In this document: piece by piece, positions 32,245 through 42,109 of the stretch
How positions within the stretch are numbered: the first letter of the stretch is position 1
How the letters are laid out: the number at the start of each line of letters is the position of its first letter
Origin: Athripsodes cinereus
Lineage: Eukaryota > Arthropoda > Insecta > Trichoptera > Leptoceridae
Assembly (NCBI GenBank): GCA_947579605.1
Contig: OX388312.1
Location: 2,728,001-2,792,000, forward strand
Direction: 5' to 3'
Length of the DNA: 64,000 bases
The notes under the pieces: generated by a model
Told to the model about the DNA's origin: nothing
The model's database searches: none
Seen by the model: only the letters and a program-made list of their open reading frames with translations
Made by a program: the position numbers and the translations under genes

Positions 32245-32468
32245 CCTCTCTTTTCCGTAAGTTTTAGAGTGTCCTGTAAAAGGCAGACGTAGGAATAAAC
32301 GTTCAAAGAAAAGACATTCAACATCTTAGATTGAGTGATGAGGTATTCCACCCACCCTGAATCTTTTTTTGTAAGCATGGAGAGGAAAGATTACATGTTT
32401 ATTACATGCAGCTGATCTGCTGGCTACCCCACCTGTGGGATATGCCGTGATGGTATAGATAGATAAAT
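32245..32468 (+). repeat. Family A repeat with GATAGATA tail
   Basis: CCCTCTCTTTTCCGTAAG to GGCTACCCCACCTGTGGGAT, then GCCGTGATGGTATAGATAGA. The (GATA) tail is the same as on RTE 3' ends. Confidence 0.85.
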
Positions 32469-32475
32469 ATTATCC

Positions 32476-32675
32476 AATGGAATCCCAGCTATTGAATCTC
32501 TTACTCTTTTCAAAAGGTTTTCGAGTGTCCTGTAAAGGAAAATGTGCGTAAAAAATCACGAATATAACATGTTGCATTTTCGATTCAGCGATAGGGTATG
32601 CCACCTGTATTGAATAGGTATTTATTTCATGCAATAAGACAGCTGGCTTACCTACATATTTGTGATAGTCTTATG
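32476..32675 (+). repeat. Family A repeat, decayed
   Basis: TCTTACTCTTTTCAAAAGG, TTTTCGAGTGTCCTGTAAAG and GCGATAGGGTATGCCACC survive. Confidence 0.7.
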
Positions 32676-32696
32676 TACATAAAAAAAACTTATTAA

Positions 32697-32923
32697 TACT
32701 ACACCGTCACAACTTATCCCACAAGTGGGGTAGCCAGCAGACCAGTTGCATTTAGTAAACATGCTAAAATTAAGACATTCAGGATGGGTGGCCAACCCGA
32801 TCACATAATTTAAGATGTAAAATGTCTTTATTTTTTCGAACGCCTGCCTTCTATAGAACAATAGAAAAGTTACGGAAAAGAGTGGGGGACCATTTCACTC
32901 CCTGGTGCTCCACGGATAAAGCT
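32697..32923 (-). repeat. Family A repeat, nearly full length, internal deletion
   Basis: From ACTACACCGTCACAAC to CCCTGGTGCTCCACGG. About 25 bp around the CTGTCCTC motif are missing. Inverted relative to the copy on its left. Confidence 0.8.
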
Positions 32924-33036
32924 TGATATTATACAATATATCCAAATGTACCGAAGACATTCTCAGGTAATCGATGTGCTTGTAGTTTGCCGATGAACTA
33001 GGTCAGTAGTGGAAATCATTTTATAATTATAATAAA

Positions 33037-33155
33037 TACGCCGAGGAAGACCATCAAAAATATGGAAAGACAGCTGGTATTCAGCATCACAAGAGGCATC
33101 AACTTCCAAACTAACAGATCGATAATCTACGTCACGAAGAAGAAGAATAAACAAT
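33037..33155 (+). pseudogene. RTE-clade LINE, C-terminal scrap with (GAA)n tail
   Basis: In one frame RRGRPSKIWKDSW is followed by ASQEASTSKLTDR and a stop, then GAAGAAGAAGAA. The GRP-x-x-x-W block is typical of RTE ends. Confidence 0.55.
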
Positions 33156-33376
33156 ATTTCGATGGTTGTAAGAGCTGTGTAACCCCCTGTGTTCTGTAAA
33201 GGCGAATATTGTTGATGATTTTTAATAATTACATACTACTTCACTTTTATAATTGACACTCGACACCTCTGCATATTTTATTTTTATTTTTAACAACCTA
33301 CCTGCCTTAAGTCCAGAACTCCCCCTCCCCCTAGGGGGAGTTTATAGAGGGTGGAGGGTGCTGGCCTCATCATCCC

Positions 33377-33565
33377 CTAGTACGGGGATGGGGAGATATC
33401 TTCTGACAAAGTCCTGGGGGGTGTTAAAATGAGGGTGACTGGTACACCTCCCACCTCACTACCCTTTTGAACAAAGCATTTGGAATGTGGCACCGTATAC
33501 GCGAGAAGCAAAAGAATCAATAAAATAATCATTAATAAAATTGAGACAACTCGATGGATACCCAT
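33377..33565 (-). CDS. Candidate small secreted peptide (62 codons)
   Basis: The ATG at 33,565 is in a fair context (AATCAAATGGG). The N-terminus is basic then strongly hydrophobic (VVSILLMIILLILLLLAYTV), like a signal peptide or anchor. About 35 polar residues with one Cys and Pro-rich ends follow, and a TAG stop. Unlike most short frames here it is not from a recognised repeat. A donor-like GTAGTGAG lies about 33,461-33,454, so it may be a first exon. No homology is recognised, and chance is a real alternative in AT-rich DNA. Confidence 0.25.
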   Translation of the reverse strand: MGIHRVVSILLMIILLILLLLAYTVPHSKCFVQKGSEVGGVPVTLILTPPRTLSEDISPSPY

Positions 33566-33600
33566 TTGATTTCAAATTTTATTTTCATTTTTGACAGCCA

Positions 33601-33760
33601 GTTTGCCGTGAAAGTTATGCTGCTGTCTTTGAGTTATGAGGTCCCGGGTTCGATTCCCACAAAGGCAAAGTGAAGAATGACCTTTTTCAAATTGTTGTGG
33701 TTCTGGGTGTTACATGCATATAATTGTTTTTGGTGCATTGATTATTTATGGAGTTAGTAC
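33601..33760 (+). repeat. tRNA-derived SINE, second family
   Basis: Box B-like GGTCCCGGGTTCGATTCCCA and body TTCTGGGTGTTACATGCATA differ from the SINE at 25,447. Box A is weak and there is no long poly(A). Too poor for a tRNA gene. Confidence 0.6.
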
Positions 33761-33805
33761 AAAATACAAAATTCATAACGTGTCTTGGGACTAGCTTGAT
33801 CTATG

Positions 33806-34010
33806 TGAGCACCCGGCAAAGAATTGCTCGTAATATTTCAAGTGTTCTGTAAAAGTCAAGTGTTCGAAGAAAAAAAATCAGCGATGACGTTTGCCACCCA
33901 TCCGGAATGTCTTTCCGGATTTTTTGGCACGGAGAGGACAGCTTGCATGTTTATTGCATGCGGCTGGTCTGCTGGCTACCTTACTTGTAGATTACAAGTA
34001 CCAACCATGT
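33806..34010 (+). repeat. Family A repeat
   Basis: GTGAGCACCCGGCAAAGAAT, then GCACGGAGAGGACAGCTTGC and GGCTGGTCTGCTGGCTACC; the 3' end is decayed. Confidence 0.8.
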
Positions 34011-34049
34011 ACAGAACACCAGAAAACAAATATAAAAGGTGGGAGGCCT

Positions 34050-35259
34050 CCCAACTAGCACATAAGCTGTAGAAGCAAAGATATACCACCCTTTTGGAGT
34101 CTTGAGTTGAATAAGAGATCTATAATAGTGTTTTCATTCTCCCTAAGCGATATATGTGAACTTTATTTCCTCATATAACGTCTTGAGTAATATAAAAGCG
34201 ATACAACAGTAATTAGATATGGTATTCAGCCTTAAGTGATATAGTAGCGTTTAAAGGGGTCACTCTATTACTACCTTTCCCGCCTTAGAATGCATAATGG
34301 TGGTATACGTCACTATAGGTAATACAAAGGCGGCCGCGACGTCTCTTATACCTCCAGCGGTATAATGTACCACATGACTACTCATAAACCACCATTGGCT
34401 GCACTATTGGTACGATAGCTCTACAAATAGGTCTGCACGCACTATTGGTGGTATAATGTACCACATAGGAACCTTTAGCGGTATTAATTGATTCGCCATT
34501 TTGTATGCATTGAATAATATTATTATAGAGAAATAAAATAAATGAAATTAACAATTTTTACAGAAATATGGTGGTAAACTCGAATATTTATTATAATTCA
34601 CTCATTTAATTTCATTATCATCTATATTTATAACAAATTAAGTAAAAAATATATTTGCACTACTATACTGGTACACACTACACTAGTTTAAAATTATTTT
34701 TTCACAATAAAATATTAATATTTCACGGGCGCTTCAAAATTTTGATCTAAACATACATGTATTATCACAGTAAAATTACATCCGCACCAATTTTTCGAGG
34801 AATATCATACTTTAGCAAACAAAAATATTACGTACCTGATATATGAAAATCCTGATGGACAAAATAGTTATTAAGTATGTTTTCACTAATATTGGTATAG
34901 TATTGTCAATAAGTATTTAATTGCAATGTTCCACCACGTTTGTTTACCAACAAATCAGGAAGAAATATTAACAGCTATTGACACGACACCAAGCGGTACA
35001 CTTCTTAACTAATAGAGCGATCTTATTACTGTACTGTACCGCTACTGTACCGCTACTGTATCACCTTTAATGCTATAAAGGCGGTAGAAAGGAGATAACA
35101 TCACCCAAGGCTGAATAATTTGTGCCCAAACCGGAGGTATAACGGGGGTATAGCTGGCTATATCGCCAATGTTTAACCCTTTTGTATCACCATTAGAGTA
35201 AAAAAGACCTGTTAATCAGCTGATTTAGAGCTTCTTATACCTCTTGTGTGCTAGTTGGG
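34050..35259. mobile_element. Non-autonomous DNA element with long imperfect TIRs, 1.21 kb
   Basis: Ends CCCAACTAGCACA (left) and TGTGCTAGTTGGG (right). The inverted similarity continues in blocks: GTATACC/GGTATA-type motifs, and a TATTCAGCCTTNNGTGAT block at about 34,222 against its complement near 35,103. The inner flanks carry repeated GGTATAATGTACCACAT and CCGCTACTGTA motifs. The middle is AT-rich with no transposase. No target duplication is obvious, so the superfamily is left open. Confidence 0.75.
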
Positions 35260-35304
35260 CTATTCCTTCCTGAGGACACCACGGATTGGCAAACCTACTC
35301 TAAA

Positions 35305-35485
35305 CAGGTGGTCGATAGCCTGATTCTAGACCTTTCAATCCAGGGAACCGGGTTCGATTCCACTCGTTGTCTACTTACCCACTCCACCTTCACGATTCTA
35401 TGTAGCATATTGCTTAGTTTTAGCGTGTCTGGGGTTGTATTTGGGTTTATTTCAAATACAGATTCATCTACAAAAATGAATTTGC
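35305..35485 (+). repeat. tRNA-derived SINE, diverged
   Basis: GGTCGATAGCCTGATTCTAG (box A-like) and ACCGGGTTCGATTCCACTC (box B) head a body ending GGGGTTGTATTTGGGTTTAT, the same 3' module as the SINE at 25,447. Confidence 0.8.
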
Positions 35486-35718
35486 GTATCAACTCGATGG
35501 CATCGAGAATCAATCTTCTAATCCATAACCCCACACCTATTTGTCAATATTTAAGTAGGTACCCAATGTTTTAAGTTATAAATCATTTTAACGTTAGTAC
35601 CGAATTTGAATAAATATTGTATTTTACACGCCTATTGATCGCAGAATAAATTTATATTTACATTTAAATTGACTGCACATTACGGCAATTTGTTATGCAT
35701 TTCGTCGTTCGATCAATT

Positions 35719-35757
<39 letters not shown>

Positions 35758-35870
35758 GGCTTACTCTGCATTCACGACATAAGCATATTTTTTACCTCTA
35801 CTTACATACTTTGTAACAACAACTTAGTACTGGATTTTAGGTCGCATACCGTTTTTTTTTACCACAAGGT
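35486..35870. repeat. AT-rich spacer with a (TA)n run
   Basis: About 35,724-35,755 is an (AT)n dinucleotide run. Nothing else is seen. Confidence 0.6.
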
Positions 35871-35878
35871 TTCTTATG

Positions 35879-36019
35879 GCTCGTATGTCACTCTTTCGTT
35901 CCAATGACAATAATAGCAAAGCGCAAGGAATGTCGTGGGAAGAGGCGGATCAATTGGTGCTGAAACGCTTTAAACGGAGGAAACTAGTTTCTACTCTGTG
36001 CTCCCAAGAGGAGCGTTAG
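35879..36019 (+). pseudogene. RTE-clade LINE, C-terminal end
   Basis: Reads RSNDNNSKAQGMSWEEADQL and ends KLVSTLCSQEER with TAG at 36,017-36,019. This is the same terminus as the element at 19,704-19,968. Confidence 0.85.
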
Positions 36020-36054
36020 ATTTCGAGATTATTTTTACTTTTTAAATGATACCT

Positions 36055-36207
36055 ATATCTGGGTTGTTTTTGTTATAAACCCAAATACAACCTTATACGC
36101 ATTTTACAATAAGCTAAAAGTTTGTGCCGTGAAAGGGGAGTTTGCCGGCACCTGGGATCGAACCACGGACCTCATATCCACGAGACCGAGACTCTATTTC
36201 ATGAGAA
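36055..36207 (-). repeat. tRNA-derived SINE
   Basis: In sense: TAGAGTCTCGGTCTCGTGG, then GTGGTTCGATCCCAGGTGCC (box B) and TTGTATTTGGGTTTATAAC. Same family as 25,447, opposite strand. Confidence 0.85.
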
Positions 36208-36300
36208 CCTATTGTTTAACAGTATCTACGGAAAGATTATTCAAAATAATCGACGTTTTGATAATATAATAATAATAATAATAATTTATTAAAACATAAA

Positions 36301-37052
36301 CAAACCGGAAACAATTCAACACATAGTTTCGGGTTGTTCCACTCTCGCTCAAACTGAGTATACTTATAGACATAATCACGTCGCAAAAATTATACATCAA
36401 AATTTAGCTATTAAACATAATCTTTTAAACTCAAATAATGTAATACCTTATTTTAAATACAACCCGGAACCGGTTTTAGAAAATCAAAATTATAGGCTCT
36501 ATTATGATAAAACCATAATAACAGATAGACAAATACATCATAATAGACCCGATTTAGTATTACATGATAAACGTAATAAAATAACGTACCTAATCGACAT
36601 CGCTGTCCCAAATACACATAATATACAAACAACCGTCGCTGAAAAAATACGTAAATATACAGAACTAGCAGGAGAAATAAAAAATATTTGGCATTCTAGG
36701 TCCGTTTATATAATACCTTTAGTCATGTCAGCTACAGGGGTAACTCCGAAATCTTTAATAAATAATTTACAAAAATTAGATTTACCGGTTAATTTGTACA
36801 TTAAAATTCAAAAATCTATTATAATAAACACTTGTAATATTGTCAAAAAGTTTTTGAACACAGATATTTCAGGCACAATGCTGGTATTTTGATCCCGCGT
36901 TTTGAGCCTAATCCTTTGATATCCTGTATATCTGGATAGGTGAATTTTTCCCGGCATTAGACTGTTAAGTTTTTGTGTGATCATGACTGATCATATGGAG
37001 ACTTATCTGGTTGTACAATGCTGAGAAGTGTGGATGGCAATTCTGCCGCCGC
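36301..37052 (+). mobile_element. 5'-truncated copy of the R2-like element
   Basis: Matches the last ~750 bp of the element at 8,384-12,523 almost base for base, including the 3' UTR to GCCGCCGCGTA. It starts abruptly within the zinc-knuckle coding region and lies about 16 bp after an (ATA)n run at 36,263-36,285. No poly(A) or target duplication is clear. Confidence 0.95.
36302..36892 (+). pseudogene. R2-like endonuclease domain, truncated
   Basis: The open frame (196 codons, TGA at 36,890-36,892) covers the second half of the CCHC knuckle through the restriction-like endonuclease (RPDLVLHDKRNK, YLIDIAVP). A one-base deletion near 36,874 relative to the longer copy replaces the last residues. 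No RT remains. Confidence 0.9.
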
Positions 37053-37120
37053 GTAAAATATCACTTACAATAAATGAGCAATAAAATAATACATTTTTTC
37101 TTTTCTAATACAATTTATTA

Positions 37121-37156
37121 CTCCCCAAAATTGAGCGTAGCTCGTGCTTTGGGGAG
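37121..37156 (-). promoter_or_regulatory. Conserved LINE 3'-UTR hairpin
   Basis: Sense strand: outer stem CTCCCCAAA/TTTGGGGAG and inner CACGAGCTACGCTC (GAGC/GCTC). The same architecture with different stem bases occurs at 12,612-12,652, 20,859-20,890 and 61,513-61,546. It lies about 210 nt after the RT stop, a place where RT-binding structures are expected. Confidence 0.7.
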
Positions 37157-37367
37157 AATTATTTTATACTATATTAGCAATTAAAATTAAAAAAAATAGC
37201 AATCAGAAAAAAGACATACACATACATTCATAATGTTCCGACTAGAAGTTCCACTTAACAAGTTTAATCATAGCATATAGATCAAATCAGAAATATACAA
37301 GAAAATCATACCAAAAGAAAAAACAAACAATAATCAAAAAAGAGTCATACCATAATCATCAATGTAT

Positions 37368-38668
37368 TCAGTCTCGTTCAATATATCTTTTGACAAACTT
37401 TTTAAATTGCTGTAGGTCAACATTATCAGCACGTCCATGTTCTACATCTAACTGGTTATACCACTTCACACCTTTGTATGCATAGTGGTGTTGGCCTGTT
37501 GTAGTTCTCTTGAAGGGGACTTTAAGAAGTCCTCCTCCACGCGCCCTGAGACTAATACAACATTCCGAGTGGATTCTTAATACAAAATAATCTTTATATA
37601 TTTGTATAAGTGTAGCTTTCTTGTACAATTTATCGAGAGACAGTACCGGCAAATCTTTATACAGTCTATCGGTCGGGTAATCTATTGGCCTCCTCAGAAT
37701 GATCTTTAGCACGCCTCTCTGCAGTACCATTAATGGCGCTAAAGTAGTCTTAAAAGCACCTCCCCATCCAACAATGCCATACTGCAGTATAGATTGGACC
37801 AAGGCATAATAAACCATCTTAAGTGCCTGTAAGTCAAGTATGTCTCTCAGCCTATAGAATATATACAGCATCTTTCTCAACCTTTCTATCGTTGCCTGAA
37901 TATGTTCTTTCCACTTAACATTGGAATCTATCCAAATCCCTAAATATTTCACCTTTTTACAAATTGCGATCTCCGTACACTCAGCACCACAAGAACTTAC
38001 GTCAGCCATACATTTTTCAGTATGTATTTTAACAATTTGACTTTCGTCAGATGTTGATTTATTCTGTAGTGAAAAAGGTACACATTGTGTTTTGTCTTTG
38101 TTCAGCGAGAGCAGATTATCATCAAACCATTTTTTAAGTGTTGAAATACTCCTGCTAGCCAATGCCATCACGTCTCCCCAAGTTCTACCCCTAGAGACAA
38201 CTAGTGTGTCATCAGCAAATGAGAGGACCCTAGATTCTGCCTGCAAAGAGAATATATCGTTCATGTAAATCAGGAACAGCACCGGTCCGAGTACGGTCCC
38301 CTGCGGAATTCCGAATCGCGACGATGCGCGATCACCAACCAAAGAATTAACCTTCACGGATTGCATTCTTTGTTGTAAATAGCTTTTGAACCATCTACGG
38401 GCAGTTCCAGTGATACCAAAGGAGTTTAATTTATTAATCAACTTATTGTGGCTTATGCTATCGAAAGCCTTTTTCAAATCGACAAATACAGCGACACACT
38501 TATCACCTTCATCGAGGGCTTCATAAATCTCGGATGATAGTCTCGAGATGGCATCGTTCGTACCCAATCCCTCACGAAACCCATATTGATTTTTATGTAG
38601 GAGATTATTTCTCACTAAGTATTCCACTAATTGACCCTTGATTACCCTCTCTATAAAATGTTCACATT
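37368..38668 (-). pseudogene. CR1/Jockey-type reverse transcriptase, C-terminal ~433 codons
   Basis: The frame extends past the GTG at 38,627 with FIERVIKGQLV, so the true fragment is longer than a start-codon call. RT blocks: NQYGFREGLGTNDA, FVDLKKAFDSISH, GIPQGTVLGPVLFLIYMND, then LSFADDTLVVS; thumb VKYLGIWIDSNVKWKEHI; and a C-terminal QHHYAYKGVKWYNQL block. No internal stop is visible. The amino-terminal endonuclease and RT fingers are lost. Confidence 0.85.
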
Positions 38669-38751
38669 ACCTGGAAAAATTCGTCTTTTTTAATTTAGGT
38701 ACCTTTGTAGGTTAGAAAAAAAACTACCTATAAAAAAAATATTTGAATTTC

Positions 38752-38870
38752 ATTAACGTAAAGAAAGAATTATGTAAGGAGAGATCTATATGGCGTTCCC
38801 TTCTCTCTGCCTACCCCACTTGGGATACGGCGTGAGGGAATAGATAGATAGATGGATAGAATTAACATTA
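38752..38870 (+). pseudogene. RTE-clade LINE, C-terminal end with (GATA)n tail
   Basis: INVKKELCKERSIW, then RSLLSAYPTWDTA and a TGA at 38,833-38,835; tail GAATAGATAGATAGATGG. The nucleotides around the stop (CTACCCCACTTGGGATACGG) are nearly those of the family A 3' end. Confidence 0.85.
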
Positions 38871-39245
38871 AATTTGAAGAGAATAGTCCAATATATTGAA
38901 AAAGGATTGACCCACCCTTGTTCCCGAGAAGAATGTCGCGGGATAAATATACGCATATTATAATATAGAGCTTTTTTACACTGTGGTAAGTCCTATAATA
39001 TTATTGACATTTGAGAAAAGTGAGGGTGTAGAATCCATTTATCATAATCGTTGTTTGAAGACAATATATACCAATATTGTATATTTATAATATAAAATGA
39101 ATGGTTTTTCGAGTGTAACCGACAGAGCAGGAAATCTATGGAAATATGTATAATATTATAATATACCTTTATATATATTGACATGCAAATTATCATAATA
39201 TTTACCTACTAGGGTATAATAATATGTCGATGGGTTGATCCTACT

Positions 39246-39325
39246 ACTGTACAATACCATCGCGACATCTCGCACAATTGGGGTAGCCAGCGGACTAACT
39301 GCAAGCAATAAACATGCAGATTGAA
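39246..39325 (-). repeat. Family A fragment, 3' end
   Basis: ATACCATCGCGACATCTC, GGGGTAGCCAGCGGAC and AATAAACATGCAGATTGAAA remain. Confidence 0.65.
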
Positions 39326-39407
39326 ACAGTACACAATGAAAGATAATAAAAATAATAATACATCTTTGGTCACTAATATGTGTATGATATATATAAAGAT
39401 GATTGAA

Positions 39408-39517
39408 AATGTCCTTTTAAGACGAAAGACGTCTCTCTCACTAGAAAACTTGACGTAGAAAAAACATTTGATTTTAATTTAATTATGGAATTCTACTACC
39501 TTAACACCGACACAGTG
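39408..39517. mobile_element. Right-end fragment of the fold-back family at 1,625
   Basis: AAGACGAAAGACGTCTCTCTC, ATGGAATTCTACTACC and ACACCGACACAGTG match the right end and the adjoining satellite motif of the element at 1,625-2,482. Confidence 0.75.
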
Positions 39518-39648
39518 AACCAACATATTTTGTTTTTTTTGTTTTGTTTAATCTTTATTAAGTTAGAGTTCACAATTTATGAGACTCTAATATAAACCTT
39601 TTTTTTTATTACATTTATATAAATATATTACACTACACATATACATAT

Positions 39649-39970
39649 ATGAAGACTGTATGATCTAATTTTCATCCGAAATGCATGTACAACATGCACC
39701 TCATGAATGAAAGATCATTTGATTTTACGCAGGAGACAGTATGAAGGTGAAGGTTTTACTCCATTTCACTGCGTACAGTCGGGCAGAGACTTGGCTCATG
39801 CCTTTGCATACGGAACGAGGCTTGGCACGTCACCGGAATATGCAGTTTGGAAAAATGGATTAAAACCTTCACCTTCATACTGTCTCCTGCGTAAAATCAA
39901 ATGATCTTTCATTCATGAGGTGCATGTTGTACATGCATTTCGGATGAAAATTAGATCATACAGTCTTCAT
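39649..39970. repeat. Near-perfect 118-bp palindrome with 86-bp spacer
   Basis: The left arm 39,649-39,766 and right arm 39,853-39,970 are inverted copies with a single mismatch by eye. Both contain ATGAAGACTGTATGATC, then CCGAAATGCATGTACAACA and GTATGAAGGTGAAGG. Frames read across this region (39,707 plus, 39,956 minus) are repeat-derived and no function is claimed. Confidence 0.95.
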
Positions 39971-40080
39971 AATATGCGATGCTCCTCGCATACTGGATTT
40001 GATGTTGTGTCGGCCATTATGTAAGATGGTCCTGATGAGACACATGCGCCAATGTCGAAACATAACATCCCTTCGACAAA

Positions 40081-40191
40081 TCCAAACTGCATATTCCGGT
40101 GACGGGCCAAGCCTCGTTCCGTATGCAAAGGCATGAGCCAAGTCTCTGCCCGACTGTACGCAGTGAAATGGAGTAAAACCTTCACCTTCAT
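40081..40191. repeat. Inverted copy of the palindrome spacer
   Basis: 111 bp reverse-complementing 39,741-39,851 with about one mismatch (CCGGTGACGGGCCAAGCC against GGCTTGGCACGTCACCGG). The segment between (39,972-40,080) is present once. The structure is arm, spacer, arm', unique, spacer'. Confidence 0.95.
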
Positions 40192-40232
40192 ATACATATA
40201 TATATATATATACATACAATATCTTCTTAAAT

Positions 40233-40682
40233 TCAAGTGTTGATAATATATTTTCTTAATTCCAATTTAATTTTTTTTATTGAACTTATACTTTTAATAT
40301 TTTCTGGTATTTCATTATACAGCTTCAATGATTTGTAGAGTGAGTTTTGGGATTGTGATTTTTTTCTCATTGGTAATCTTATACTATTTATTTTTCTTGT
40401 ACTATATTTGTGAAACTCACTATTTAAACTTATTTTACTTTTAAATTCATCAGATGTTAAATTGTTCATTACTTTGTGCACAAAATTTAAAACATTATAT
40501 TGTATTTGTTGTTTAACTGATAGAAAATTTAGTTCTGTGAGCATCGATTCAATTTTAGTATATGTGTTCTTTTTTAGTATTGTCCTCATAACCTTGTTTT
40601 GTTGTATTTGCATTTTTTTTGTATCGCCTTCATTACTCAGAAATAATACCGTCGAACAGTAATTTAAATGTGGTTCAATAAT
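40233..40682 (-). pseudogene. CR1/Jockey-type LINE, C-terminal fragment
   Basis: In sense: IEPHLNYCSTVLFLS, then KKMQIQQNKVMRTILKK and a RLPMRKKSQSQNSLYKSLK-like block near the end, typical of the post-RT domain. Open over about 150 codons; the RT core is missing. An (AT)n run lies at the 3' side (40,190-40,215). Confidence 0.75.
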
Positions 40683-40689
40683 GGTGGTT

Positions 40690-41420
40690 CAATAATGGTT
40701 ATTTTATTTATTTTATTCTTCACTGTAGGTAGGTACATTGATTTCAATATTACAAATCAAAACAAAGTATCATATTTTTATATTTAATTTTTATATACCA
40801 GCATCGTATAGTCGCTCACGTCGGCATAATATGCTGTTCTATCCACCTACAAGCCGGACAAACAATTCTCGCAGAGTCACCAATAGCTAAGGCAATTACC
40901 TAGATTGTTCAATAACATTTCCCAGAATGTGGACATATTCCACATAACATACGGTGAATTTGTAGGTCAAGTGGAAACACTTTTGTAAATGTTTGTTTTC
41001 TCTGGGATCGAATTGGCCGAAGGCTGTTATGGTCCCAGTAGAATATGTTGTCATTTTAATAATAATAATATTATCGGACTGGATATTGCCTATTGTAGAA
41101 ATTAACCGTTTATTTAAACAGTACGTCCGCTGGTAACCTCACTTGTAGGAGATGCCTTGATGGGATAATAATGGAAATTATTGAATCTAACAATATACAG
41201 ATTATTTCGTAGTTAGGTAACTCGTATTTTAAATATTTATTAACTAATTGAATATATATTAAAGTAATAAAATTCATAATTAAAATGCAATCATTTATTG
41301 ATTCCATGAAAACCACATAATTTAAATTATTGCCATACGTTAATGAATTATTGTACTATCTCTCGTTGTGTCTGTGTTTATGTGATGTATCAATGTAATT
41401 ATTATAGTCGACTGTCCAGA
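40690..41420. other. No gene seen
   Basis: AT-rich; CTGGTAACCTCACTTGTAGG at about 41,130 is probably another decayed family A end. Confidence 0.4.
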
Positions 41421-41421
41421 A

Positions 41422-41566
41422 CCCCTTGACAAACACGCACTTGGCGATCGACTACAAACGAATTTTCGTCAATAACTGCAACAATAACGCATAATTACAC
41501 TGAACATGTAGGTAGATTGTCGAAAGTTTGCCAGTAGTCGATCGCTAAGTACGGTTTGTCTACGGG
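41422..41566 (+). mobile_element. MITE, ~145 bp (copy 1)
   Basis: Terminal inverted motifs GACAAACACGCACTTGGCG and CGCTAAGTACGGTTTGTC form imperfect ~30-bp TIRs ending in CG ACTAC blocks. The copy at 41,753 is the same element in the opposite orientation. Confidence 0.8.
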
Positions 41567-41719
41567 CTCTTTCTCAACAAGTAGAAATGTGTTATATTCG
41601 AAAATCCTCATTTTTACGAACTCTTTGAAGATCTTTTTATACTAAAATAAGTACCTGCTTATAAATTTCCATAAATTCCTCGACAAATAATAAGTATTCA
41701 ACTTGTTTCGTCATTCAGT

Positions 41720-42100
41720 TTCGAGTGTCATGTAAAAGTCTTGTGCTCAACAGGGGCCGTAGACAAACCGTACTTAGCGAATAGCGATCGTCTACTGGCG
41801 AACTTTTCGACAATCTACCTACATGTACCGTATAATTATGCGTTATTGTTGTAGTTATTGACGAAAATTCGTTTGCAGTCGATCGCCAAGTGCGTGTTTG
41901 TCTAGGGGGGCAGGTTCTGTTGACGGAAGTGAAGACAGGTTCTATTCGTCTTTTTAACATCTTCAATCAGAGATGAAGTACGCCACTCATTTTGAATGTC
42001 TTAATTCCTTATTGCCGGAGAGAAAAAGTTGTCAGTGTAATCTCATGTAGTTGGTATGCTGGTTACCCCGCTTGAAGGATAATTTGTCATGGTGGTACAT
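41720..42100 (+). repeat. Family A repeat interrupted by a MITE
   Basis: Left part TTTCGAGTGTCATGTAAAAG to 41,752; right part from about 41,935 (CAGAGATGAAGTACGCCAC to CTGGTTACCCCGCTTG, then TCATGGTGGTACAT). The MITE lies between. Confidence 0.7.
41753..41910 (-). mobile_element. MITE, ~158 bp (copy 2), nested in family A
   Basis: Begins GGGGCCGTAGACAAAC and ends GTTTGTCTAGGGGGG. The interior matches copy 1 in reverse complement with scattered differences and a 5-7 bp insertion near 41,783. Confidence 0.8.
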
Positions 42101-42109
42101 TACAGACAG

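Larger units (their letters stand above)
37060..38668 (-). mobile_element. CR1/Jockey-type LINE, 5'-truncated
   Basis: Coding part 37,368-38,668 plus about 300 bp of 3' UTR, including the conserved hairpin at 37,121-37,156. The 5' break is around 38,668, where homology to LINE RT stops (ATAGAGAGGGTAATCAAG is the first coding sequence in sense). It lies directly right of the truncated R2-like copy. Target duplication not identified. Confidence 0.8.

Noticed and set aside
33601..33680. Possible tRNA gene
   Set aside because: Only box B is good; arms do not pair well and SINE body sequence follows.
39707..40236. Overlapping frames sharing a GEGFTPFHC segment on both strands
   Set aside because: They arise from the inverted duplication; I do not recognise a protein family and cannot claim a gene.
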